Origin: Dendrolimus kikuchii
Taxonomy: Eukaryota; Arthropoda; Insecta; Lepidoptera; Lasiocampidae
Direction: 5' to 3'
Assembly: GCA_019925095.2 (NCBI GenBank)
Contig: CM034408.1
Coordinates: 248,001 to 312,000 of the forward strand
DNA: 64,000 nucleotides
The first letter of the stretch is position 1; every line of letters begins with the position of its first letter. A program made the translations under genes and the position numbers. Positions 56,317-64,000 of this stretch are shown piece after piece. The notes under the pieces were generated by a model. That model saw only the letters and a program-made list of their open reading frames with translations. It ran no database searches and was not told where the DNA came from.

Positions 56317-56884
56317 CTAGCGGCCCCGGCCGACGTTGTCCTGCTCTGAAAAAATAAAAATCCAGGACCCGATCCCAGCGCCACCTACCGGTACTAATTG
56401 CGAATCTAAACCATCCGAGAACCCACTCAAACACACAAAAACCAAAATCACCAAAATCGCTCCAGGTGATTAGGAGGATTCTAGAACCCGATCTCAGCGC
56501 CACATACCGGTACTAATTGCGAATCTAAACCATCCGAGAACCCACTCAAACACACAAAAATCAAAATCATCAAAATCGGTCCAGGTGATTAGGAGGATTC
56601 TAGAACCCGATTTCAGCACTACCTACCAGTTCCAACGGGATAAAAAGTATCCTATGTCCGTCTCCTGGTTGTAAGCTACCTCCACCAATTTTTAGCCAAA
56701 TCGGTACTGCCGTTCTCGAGTTATAAATAATGTAACTAACACATACATACATAACTTCACGCCAGTTCCCTTGCGGGGTAGGCACGAACAACAGAGCGCC
56801 ATTTAGGCCCATTCTTACACACCTCACTTGCTTCTTTGACATGTAACTAACACGACTTTCTTTTATATATATATATATATATAT
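56317..56884 (-). mobile_element. Non-autonomous Helitron with internal duplication and nested LINE
   Basis: CTAG at 56317-56320 (minus-strand 3' end CGGGGCCGCTAG). A unit of about 120 bp (CCCGATCCCAGCGCCACC ... CAGGTGATTAGGAGGATTCT) occurs twice plus a partial third. The minus-strand 5' end lies in the TATATA tract at about 56870. Confidence 0.8.
56743..56840 (-). mobile_element. TATG-LINE fragment in the Helitron, 98 bp, 13 bp duplication
   Basis: Flanked by ATGTAACTAACAC at 56730-56742 and 56841-56853. Only the last 25 or so codons and the tail remain. Confidence 0.93.
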
Positions 56885-56937
56885 ACATACATACATACAT
56901 AACTTCACGCCAGTTCCCTTGCGGGGTAGGCACGAAC
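56885..56937 (-). mobile_element. TATG-LINE fragment, 53 bp, shortest copy
   Basis: (TATG)n tail plus AACTTCACGCCAGTTCCCTT to GGCACGAAC, inside TATATA sequence on both sides. Confidence 0.85.
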
Positions 56938-56971
<34 letters not shown>

Positions 56972-56999
56972 CTCAAACCGCTCCCAGGATAAAAAGCAT

Positions 57000-57265
57000 C
57001 GCACAGTTTATTACATAAAATTTGCTATCGTAAGTTAAAAAATCAAATAGGAATTCGATTTTTTTTTAATCTGGCCATTTTAAATCATTCCCAGAAAAAA
57101 TCCCAAGAGATTCCCAAGATAAAAAGAAGCGCAGAGTTTAGGTCTAGGAATTACCTGTTGATCAGCGAAAACCTCGTCGAAATCGGCCCAATAGCTTTTA
57201 CGTGAATCCCGAACAAACGGACAAACAGACAAGAAATCTATACAAAATTGCATTTATATAGGGTA
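57000..57265 (+). repeat. LINE 3' UTR remnant (RTE/Proto2-like), diverged
   Basis: CCCAAGAGATTCCCAAGATA, GAAATCGGCCCAATAGCTTT TACGTGAA and a CGGACAAACAGACAAG run follow the layout of 31155-31530. Confidence 0.6.
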
Positions 57266-58177
57266 TTCTAGTTGCTTTTTTTAAATAGCTTTAATGTACA
57301 GACACGTCATGTGTAGAATCTAATAATATTACAAATGTAGCTATTCATTACCCGCATTATTTTTGACGCTATAAATAGGACATTTGGTCACTTTGGTGTG
57401 TGGTATATTAAGACATTAATTTGTAATAAACAAATTACTTAAAATATCCTTCTCTATTGAATTTAAACATGCAATACCTTTGGATCTATATCGCCTGTTC
57501 TTACTCTCATATAATATATTCAAATATCATGACAGTCAGTAGAAAAGTGGCGAGGGCAGCGCGAGTATGTAAACACAACATTACCATTGTCCTAAGCTTC
57601 TCTCGTTGTCGGATTTTCGTGTAGAGTCAAAGGGCGGCCAGTGCGAGATGGATCTTATGTTATTTGCCCCTACTTAAAGATTAACTGGCTATTACTATAA
57701 CTAGCTAATAAATGTATTTTATTTTGTCAGCTTCTATGACCACAGTTTCTCTTCTGTACGATGATGATGATCAGAGAGCGAAGAAGTTCGCTTAGCCGGC
57801 TCGCGGATATTTTCTGTGCTCTGTGGTGTGATGATATAACTTTCAAAATATGTAATTAGATAAACTTAGTACGTAAGACGCTGAAGCTGCAACTATTTCT
57901 GTCATTGACTACAGTTGAGCGCCAAGTGACTAGGAGCAATATGTGACCACCCACTGCCTGCGATGGTGCAATGGTATTAATTGAATGTAGAGGAGGGGTT
58001 AGATATGTGTGAAACTGGCGAGGAAGTAAATGTATTATACTAGAAAAAATATAACAAGCCTCCACCTATTGGTAAAATAAAAACTTACATACGCGATACC
58101 GAGAGATATAAATCAAGAATTTTTGAGTTTTAGTCTTTTAAAAAAATTCTTGAACCAGTGTGCGCGATGTATATATT
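57266..58177. other. No feature recognised
   Basis: Unique-looking, with a GATGATGATGA run near 57761. The 69-residue frame at 57856 has no support. Confidence 0.45.
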
Positions 58178-58662
58178 CGTTACGACCTAGACGCCGACAA
58201 AAGTGGATTCACACCTGCACACCGTAAAAACACATTTTATTACATTTTGGCATTTGGACTTCTTTTGTTTACTTTGTGTTTAAAATTTGTGATTAGAAAA
58301 CAGCCCATTGTGTATTGTAATATTTTATGGCAGTCATTAGGCAAGTGTGTCTAACTGATTCTAGGAAATTCGGTCACGCGGCCGGGCAGACATATTGCAT
58401 CTGTGTAGTATAAAGCAATGCCCCAATTGAGAGATGAGTCAATCTAGCGATAACCGCGAGCGAAGCAAGACGTGTGTACTACATTCGGTAATTTATTTAG
58501 TGATGGACTTTGCGCGTTTTATGGAATTACGACCTTCTGCATTACGTTTGGACTTGCTGTGTTCGGTTATATTTATACATGTGTTGTACGTGTTTCTATA
58601 GTTCTAATAGACTCTATAATATTTCCAACGGCATTTTAATTCGAGTCCTGCAACTCGTAACA
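58178..58662 (-). mobile_element. Solo LTR (TGTTACG family) on the minus strand, 5 bp duplication
   Basis: The minus strand starts TGTTACGAGTTGCAGGACTC and ends TCTAGGTCGTAACG. ATATT flanks both sides (58173-58177, 58663-58667). 485 bp. Confidence 0.8.
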
Positions 58663-58896
58663 ATATTATTGAACTTGTTCATTTTTGTATAATCTCCTCC
58701 ATCTTCACAAACTTGATGTGTCTTTTCCATCTTTTTATTATATATTTATTTTTCTTTTTATTGCTTTATTTATTTATAGCTTTTAAATCGATAACAGGTT
58801 ATGTTTATAATTTATTACAAATTAGTATCTATTGTTACTTTTCCTAATTTATTTTCATACATTTAATCATATTATCTAACCTTACTTCCTTCTTGC

Positions 58897-59106
58897 TAAT
58901 ATCATAAACGTGAAAGTTTGTGAGATGTATGGATGTATGTTTGTTACTCTTTCACGCAACTACTGAATGGATTTTGATGAAACTTTACAATAATATAGCG
59001 AACACATCAGAACGACACCGACTATAATTAATAAAGATAGAGTGTTAATTATCCAAAATATACCGATTTTCATCACCACGCGGGTGTAACCGCATGGTAC
59101 AGCTAG
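58897..59106 (+). mobile_element. Non-autonomous Helitron ('ATGGTACAGCTAG' type)
   Basis: Begins near TAATATCATAAACGTGAAAG and ends ACCGCATGGTACAGCTAG, then T. Preceded by the inverted CACGCGGGTGT segment typical of the end hairpin. Confidence 0.72.
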
Positions 59107-59149
59107 TACAATATATATTCTATTCCTACTTTACTGCCTTACATTTAAC

Positions 59150-59270
59150 TTACATACATACACAAGTTAACGCCAGTTCCCTTGCGGGGTAGGCACGAAC
59201 AACAGAGCGCCATTCAGGCTTATTCTTACACACCTCACTTGCTTCTTTGACATTCATAACTCTTGTCATG
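59150..59270 (-). mobile_element. TATG-LINE fragment next to the dystrophin acceptor
   Basis: 121 bp. The tail has diverged (TACATACATACACAAGTTAACG). It ends CTTGTCATG, 56 bases before the exon at 59327. No clear duplication. Confidence 0.85.
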
Positions 59271-59326
59271 TTAATTGTGTACGTAGTCGATACTTCCAAA
59301 TGACTTCGGTCTGGGTGTGGTTGCAG

Positions 59327-59425
59327 ATCCGCGACTGGGTGTCCGTGGAGGTGGACATGCTGCGAGCGCAGCCCGTCGCCGTGGGCGACGTGGACGACAT
59401 CCTCAGCCAGCTGGACAAACAGAAG
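59327..59425 (+). CDS. Dys: Internal exon of dystrophin, first part of a distal spectrin-like repeat
   Basis: This 99 bp exon (33 codons, phase 0 at both ends) is bounded by TTGCAG and GTAAGC. It reads IRDWVSVEVDMLRAQPVAVG and then DVDDILSQLDKQK. The Trp-containing start of helix A and the VGD-[VL]-[DE]-DI...KQK segment match what I recall of a distal dystrophin rod repeat (vertebrate form roughly DWLSLLDQ...VGDLEDI...KQK). Such repeats form triple helices that make up the dystrophin rod. Codon use is strongly G/C-ending, unlike the flanks. The repeat should continue in a downstream exon, which lies beyond the window. A TATG-LINE fragment ends 56 bp before the exon. Another spectrin-repeat protein is possible but less likely because of the VGD/KQK signature. 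Confidence 0.88.
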
Positions 59426-59539
59426 GTAAGCATCATCATCCTAGTTGTACATTTAGATTGCGTTTTGGAGTCATATATTCTCTTATCAAGCCAGCATTTT
59501 TTTGGGTTTATTTTTCCTACGGGGACCACCCCTAAGGTT

Positions 59540-59840
59540 TAGGTTTCAGCCTAGCAATGTGTACAGCAAACAGGCTGACGGCCCACGTGGTGGAAAGCGG
59601 TTACGGTCGCCTATGGATGTTTGCAACATCAGAGATGTCACCAACACGCTGCCGGCCTCGAAGAAATTTTATAACACCCTTTTTGAAAAACTCCATATCG
59701 TAGCGCTGTGGAAAAACCTCGGCCGGGAGCTCATTCCAAATCACCACGATACGCGAGAGGAACGTTCTACAGAACCGTTGCGTACATGAGCGAAGCGGCT
59801 CAAGGAAGTGGGGGTAAACTCCCAACCGATGGCGAGGTCA
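59540..59840 (-). pseudogene. LINE ORF2 C-terminus and 3' end, source of the GCAG-SINE tail
   Basis: The minus strand reads SRIVVIWNELPAEVFPQRYD, MEFFKKGVIKFLRGRQRVGD and ISDVANIHRRP, a standard LINE C-terminus. Its 3' part (GGCGACCGTAACCGCTTTCC, GGGCCGTCAGCCTG) is clearly the same as the GCAG-SINE 3' end. No A tail is left. Confidence 0.78.
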
Positions 59841-60095
59841 TAAAGGTCGTGAATGAATATTTAAAGTCATAGCAATGGACTATGTCAAGTTTGTAGAAAA
59901 AGAAGTGTGGGGAAATTTAGATGGAAACTGAGATTGAGCACGCACGTACCTAATTAATGGGCATGAAACACAGCTGATCCCCACTTTCACTTCTTCGCTT
60001 TAGTTCACTTGTTGTAATATATTTATAGTATTTAATTTGATGTGTATGGATTTATTGTATTTTATAATATATATTTTTATTATCTTATACTAATA

Positions 60096-60335
60096 CTAGC
60101 TGTGCCTGCGACGTTGTCCGCGTGGAATTTGCTTTCAAAACCCTTCGATTTTGACACATTCTTCATTGATGCTCCACTCCTATTAGTCTTAGCGTGATGA
60201 TATATAACCTATAGCCTTCCTCGATAAATGGGCTATCCAACACTGAAAGAATTTTTCAAATCAGACCAGTAGTTCCTGAGATTAACGCGTTTAAACAAAC
60301 AAACAAACTCTCCATCTTTATATATTAGTATAAGA
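60096..60335 (-). mobile_element. Non-autonomous Helitron, 240 bp
   Basis: The minus strand begins TCTTATACTAATATATAAAG and ends GTCGCAGGCACAGCTAG. Close to 35072-35308 in inverse orientation. Confidence 0.86.
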
Positions 60336-60725
60336 TTTCATAACACGGCCAAAAGGCATCGAAACCCAATCACTTAAATTAAAAGCAGTTTTGTGTATTG
60401 TTTAATTCTCGCATGATGTTGATAGAAATTCAATATTTCATTCATCGCTGGCACGACACGATTTACTAATTTCAACATAATTTACCATTTAATATTCAAC
60501 CCTAATTCGACTTTTGTATAGTTTAATTTCATTTGGCTTAGTTAACTAGTCTGTGCCTTTTGTTAGAACCCCGGTCCTTTAACAAAGATATTGGAGTAAC
60601 ATAGAAAATGTGGGACAGAGGCGTGACTTCTTATAAATCAATGAGGCAGTGTTAAACTAATTTTTTCTATGCTATTGTAAGGCACACCTGAATCGATATT
60701 ATAGATACCCTTGAATATTATCTAA
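60336..60725. other. No feature recognised
   Basis: AT-rich. Confidence 0.5.
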
Positions 60726-60735
60726 TAATAATAGT

Positions 60736-60946
60736 CGTGGTAGGCCACGACACACCTTCCATGATCAAATTGATCGTGTACTAGCAGCAGGTGATGTCAG
60801 GAGCCTTAAGAACAGACGAGCGTGCATGTCAAGAGTTATGAATGTCAAAGAAGCAAGTGAGGTGTGTAAGAATAAGCCCGAATGGCGCTCTGTTGTTCGT
60901 GCCTACCCCGCAAGGGAACTGGCGTGAAGTTATGTATGTATGTATG
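60736..60946 (+). mobile_element. TATG-LINE fragment, 211 bp, 10 bp duplication
   Basis: Begins at SRGRPRHTFHDQ. It is flanked by TAATAATAGT at 60726-60735 and 60947-60956. The right flank is Helitron-like GCCCGCGATTTCGTCCGC. Confidence 0.92.
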
Positions 60947-60956
60947 TAATAATAGT

Positions 60957-61093
60957 GCCCGCGATTTCGTCCGCATGGAAATTTTCTCGCGGAAACCTAA
61001 AAAAAAGGAGCCTATGTTACTGCTAATAACATCAGCTGTCTGTCAGTGAAAGGCCCGTTAAAATCGGTCGAACCGTTTCAGAGATTAGCCACT
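60957..61093 (-). mobile_element. Helitron-like fragment cut by a LINE and a GCAG-SINE
   Basis: GCCCGCGATTTCGTCCGCAT at the left (3' end on the minus strand, CTAG lost) to TTTCAGAGATTAGCCAC, where the SINE begins. Confidence 0.65.
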
Positions 61094-61096
61094 TTT

Positions 61097-61334
61097 TTAT
61101 TTATTTTTTATTGCAGTAGATCAGCAGATAGGCAGACGGCCCACTTGATGGAAAGCGGTTACCATCGCCTATGGACATTTGCAACACCAAAGTTGCTACA
61201 AATGCGCTGCTGCTCTCTTAAGGGTGACTGGAACCTGGTCACTAATGCCGGAACACAACTCAAGGTTGCTATGGCGACATATTTTAGATCAGGGGTGGTA
61301 GCCATCCAGTCGGGCAAATGCCCTACCACCTGGC
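61097..61334 (-). mobile_element. GCAG-SINE short form, antisense to the gene
   Basis: T tract and TTGCAG|TAG (CAG at 61114-61116). It stops at CTACCACCTGGCAAAAACC, the same point as the other short copies. CCACT occurs on both sides. Confidence 0.88.
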
Positions 61335-61600
61335 AAAAACCACTCAATCAAGGTCACTCCAAATTCTATACATTGTGTTATCGGTATTTGCTGTTCCGAA
61401 TTATCTACTTGGTTTTTGTTTTTTTTTTTATCATAATACCGCGTTGCACGTGCTGACGGCGATGGAAAACCTCGTACTGAAACTTGCACATCGAGATATC
61501 GAAGTCGTCAAATCCGCCAAACCGCCTCGGACCTATAAATAGACAACCCGAGCCCAGCAGTGGGACGTTTATGGGCTGTTGTTATTGTAGATTATAGAAT
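61335..61600 (+). repeat. Unassigned DNA with a LINE 3' terminal fragment at about 61430-61590
   Basis: A frame reads ALHVLTAMENLVLKLAHRDI and KSAKPPRTYK, stop, followed by CCCGAGCCCAGCAGTGGGAC GTTTATGGGC. The last part is a LINE 3' end as at 20738, so the frame is probably LINE-derived. Confidence 0.5.
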
Positions 61601-61648
61601 AGACATATACTTTAATTTTATTTTACTGTATAGATTATTATCGTAGGT

Positions 61649-61950
61649 AGGAGAAAGAATACAATTTCCTGCGGCCGGGCAGCCTATCGTAAGAGGCGAC
61701 AAAACAACCCACAGCCAGGTGGTAGGACATTTGCCACACTGGATGGCGACCACCCTTGGTCTAGAGTATGCCGCCATAACAACCTTGTGTTGTATTCCGG
61801 CATTAGTGGCCAGGTTCCAGTCTCCCTTCACAGAGCAGCAGCGCATTTGTAGCACCTTTGATGTTACAAATGTCCATAGGCGATGGTAACCGCTTTCCAT
61901 CAAGTGGGCCGTCTGTCTCTCTGCTGAACTCCTGTCATAAAAAAAAGGTA
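61649..61950 (+). mobile_element. GCAG-SINE, nearly full length
   Basis: Starts GTAGGAGAAAGAATACAATT (first roughly 12 bases lost) and ends CTCCTGTCATAAAAAAAA. Confidence 0.87.
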
Positions 61951-62481
61951 CATCACAATGAATAAATTATTTTTAAAATTTGTTCTGTGATCACTTATTC
62001 TTTGATATTAGGGATGTGAAAGGCCCCTTGAAAATGAAGTATAAAGTCGTAAACAATAGCTAGTGAGCTTCGTGCCTCGGGGTCCTATTGGCCCACTGGG
62101 ATACCCAACAAAGACATCGAAATAAAATAGTATTAACCGACGTGTACGTCGGAACTGTCCAACGCAGATTTTTATTTCGATTAAGGCAAGTACCATACAG
62201 TGGACCGATTTTGATTACATTTTGAAGTGAAATTTCTATATAGACGGGGTCTTAGGATTTTTATGTCACGAAAAAGCGTTACGGTCGCGTGGAAGAGCGG
62301 CATAAATTTAGACTAGACGTGGTGAGAGGCGGCATAATTTTAGAGTAGACTATCGATGTTTTTAATGGTTCCGGATCGAATTAAGTTTTTTTGTTTGATA
62401 AAATAAAATGTTTAAATAAATAATGCATTATTTAAAATGTACCTAACCTAACCAAATCATAATTTGCAGTGAACCTGCGAA
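61951..62481. other. No feature recognised
   Basis: Includes a short palindrome CCGACGTGTACGTCGG at 62138-62153. There is otherwise no repeat or frame. Confidence 0.45.
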
Positions 62482-62713
62482 AAATCGAAATATGTGCTTG
62501 GACACATAGTAGAAGTGAAACTTCAAAGGACAAGTGGAAAAACGAATCGCAACAAAGTTTTAACTTGAAGTTTTGCTGGTAGATTGTTAATGTACTTGTC
62601 CAATTTGAAAACCTGCCCGTAAAACTTCAAGTTAAAACTTTGTTGCGATTCGTTTTTCCACTTGTCCGTAGAAGTTTCACTTCTACTATGTGTCTCAGCA
62701 CACATTTCGATTT
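62482..62713. repeat. Foldback element with arms of about 95 bp
   Basis: Arms 62482-62575 and 62619-62713 are near-perfect inverted copies (for example AGTGGAAAAACGAATCGCAA) around a 43-base spacer. No known termini or duplication seen. Not related to the ACCGACTTC family. Confidence 0.88.
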
Positions 62714-62727
62714 CTTTGTGTCTTTGA

Positions 62728-63055
62728 GTGAATCCTACAAGGATTTAGATTCAAAATTGGAACGGGCAGGTGGCGCTGGAATCGGGTTTTAGGACCCTCC
62801 GAAACCCCTCGACCGATTTTGATGACATATTTTGTGTGTATTTGGGTGAGTCCCGGAATGGTTTAGATTCACTATTGCAATCGGCAGGTGGCGCTGGAAT
62901 CGGATTCTGGTACCCTCCACAACCCCTTGACAGATTTTGATGAAATATTTTATGTGTGTTTGAGCGACTCTCCGGATGGTTTAGATTCACAGTTGGACCC
63001 GATAGATGGTGCTTCAAAAATTCTATTTTTTTGGAACAGGACAACGTCTGTCTGT
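62728..63055 (+). mobile_element. Helitron-like repeat with three roughly 115 bp tandem modules
   Basis: Modules each contain GGTTTAGATTCA-like and GGCAGGTGGCGCTGGAATCG strings and end with GGAACAGGACAACGTCTGTC. The CTAG end is missing. Confidence 0.72.
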
Positions 63056-63144
63056 TATATTATGTCACTGCCCTTGTCATAATAAATAAAGTTAAATTCT
63101 GTCACTGCTTACAACCAAATGCCCTATTAATAGACATGTCTGGA

Positions 63145-63228
63145 CCAACGGCACAGGGAATCGAACCCGCATACTAATGAGCAGGCAATTAATACCCTAC
63201 ACCATTAAACCTCTCTGGAGATTAGTTG
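63145..63228 (-). repeat. tRNA-like sequence with perfect B box
   Basis: The minus strand reads GGTTTAATGGTGTAGGG (A-box-like) and GCGGGTTCGATTCCC about 45 bases on. No CCA end and no convincing acceptor stem, so a SINE head or tRNA pseudogene. Confidence 0.45.
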
Positions 63229-63918
63229 TGATAAGTGTTTAGACAAAGTTCCTCTGTGGACACGTTGTAAGTTTGTAACCGAACTATAATCTAAATCCTT
63301 TATTTATAATTGTTATACGACAGCTAATATTATTGCAAGATTTACTTGATGAAAGATGACATTTTTTTCCTTTTTACAAAAGTCCCAAAAACTCGCAGTG
63401 AAGCAAAATCATTCAAACGTGACAGATGCTCAATATATGTATATTTGCTACTGAAATCGAATCGAACTTTATCATCTACGAAGATTTAAAACATAGTGCG
63501 TTCCAAAAGGGTACAGCTCCATCTAGTTTTGGATTGGTAAATTCAAATATTAGCACTAATTCCTACACCATATTGAATAGGGGGGGGGGGGGGATTAGAA
63601 AATTAAATGTGAAGTCGTAAGGTTTATAATAAGGCTATAAGTATATTTTAATCCTTGTTAGTTTTCAAATTTTTGATTTTCAATTTATTAAAAGTGAGAA
63701 AATTTTAACCGCTCTCCATTATCTCCCAAGTTTACAAGCCGAATAATGTATAAAAATCAGAAATATTCTCAAATGATCTATTTAAACCAAGAATGTAATG
63801 ATTTCCTAAACATTTATAATTTTAGAGAAAATTGCTCAAGTATCAACCGCTGTTTATAAACTAGCTTTACTTAAAATACCTACATATTTAAATACAAACG
63901 TTATCATTACATTATTAT
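63229..63918. other. No feature recognised; 14-base G run at 63580-63593
   Basis: AT-rich, unique-looking sequence. Confidence 0.5.
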
Positions 63919-64000
63919 CCGTGTAGGAACGGAGAAAGAATACAATTTCCTGCGTTGGGGCGGCCTATCGTAAGAGGCGACAAAACATCCCACAGGCTAC
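63919..64000 (+). mobile_element. GCAG-SINE, 5' part, cut by the window edge
   Basis: TATCCGTGTAGGAACGG to ACAAAACATCCCACAGGC. Confidence 0.85.

Larger units (their letters stand above)
48898..59326 (+). other. 10,429 bp phase-0 intron between the two dystrophin exons
   Basis: The donor is CAG|GTATAC and the acceptor TTGCAG|ATC. The intron contains LINE 3' UTR copies, four GCAG-SINEs, an LTR, Helitrons and nested LINE pieces. The last 55 bases before the acceptor are not pyrimidine-rich apart from a few short T runs. Confidence 0.75.
59426..64000 (+). other. Start of the downstream intron (phase 0, open at the window edge)
   Basis: It begins GTAAGC. No exon continuing the spectrin repeat was found before the window ends. 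The contents are LINE, Helitron, SINE and foldback repeats. Confidence 0.65.

Noticed and set aside
59300..59542. Alternative frames over the 59327 exon (Ala/Arg-rich and minus-strand Ser/Thr-rich)
   Set aside because: Only the IRDWVSV frame agrees with both splice phases and the dystrophin family.
61046..61456. 136-residue frame, longest on the + strand near a splice-like site
   Set aside because: Reads antisense SINE then LINE 3' end. The part ALHVLTAMENLVLKLAHR was considered as a dystrophin exon but does not match the expected spectrin repeat continuation.
1478..63228. tRNA genes at 1478, 18098, 37905 and 63145
   Set aside because: B boxes are good but no complete cloverleaf or terminator was seen; recorded as tRNA-like repeats only.

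Overview
This window looks like intronic DNA of a lepidopteran (moth or butterfly) genome. The DNA is AT-rich, has no bacterial-style operons, and is packed with repeat types typical of Lepidoptera: Helitrons ending in CTAG, LINE 3' ends with (TATG)n tails, poly-A SINEs, and foldback elements with ACCGACTTC ends. Only two short GC-rich stretches look like host coding sequence. Both are on the + strand with good splice sites: 48809-48897 (89 bp) and 59327-59425 (99 bp). They join in phase across a 10.4 kb intron, and the joined reading matches the distal rod (spectrin-like repeats) of dystrophin from remembered family sequence, especially the segment VGDVDDILSQLDKQK. I read the window as part of the dystrophin gene: the end of an upstream intron longer than 48.8 kb, an exon, a 10.4 kb intron, an exon, and the start of a third intron.

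Nearly everything else is mobile DNA. The main families are: (1) a 5'-truncated LINE ('TATG-LINE'), 23 copies, whose C-terminus reads RWFGHVERM...GRPRHTF and whose tail is (TATG)n; 16 copies show target-site duplications of 8-16 bp. (2) A roughly 310 bp poly-A SINE-like family ('GCAG-SINE'), 17 copies, whose 3' part is shared with a LINE C-terminus at 59540-59840. (3) Non-autonomous Helitrons, about 19 copies. (4) ACCGACTTC foldback elements, 5 copies. (5) A second SINE-like family, 3 copies, one split by a 1251 bp transposon with an 8 bp duplication. (6) TIR elements: a GC-rich one flanked by TAA (16901-17383), a TA-flanked pair (8614-9039, 29119-29583), and one with long TIRs (42841-43376). 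(7) Solo LTRs with 5 bp duplications. (8) A tRNA-derived SINE pair. (9) Several LINE C-terminal remnants.

Layout: 1-16 kb is mixed SINE, LINE and Helitron DNA. At 16.9-19.6 kb lie the GC-rich TIR element and a 28-unit, 41 bp minisatellite. At 20-31 kb are nested SINE/transposon and solo LTR structures. At 32-40 kb are foldback elements, retroelement C-terminal fragments and stacked Helitrons. At 41-48 kb are a TIR element, LTRs and foldbacks. From 48.8 to 59.4 kb come the two exons and the intron between them, and 59.4-64 kb is more repeat-rich intron. Many insertions are nested, so a relative order of activity can be read directly.

I found no complete gene, functional tRNA, rRNA, CRISPR array or intact transposase or reverse transcriptase. 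Family assignments rest on recognition and internal comparison, not on database searches.
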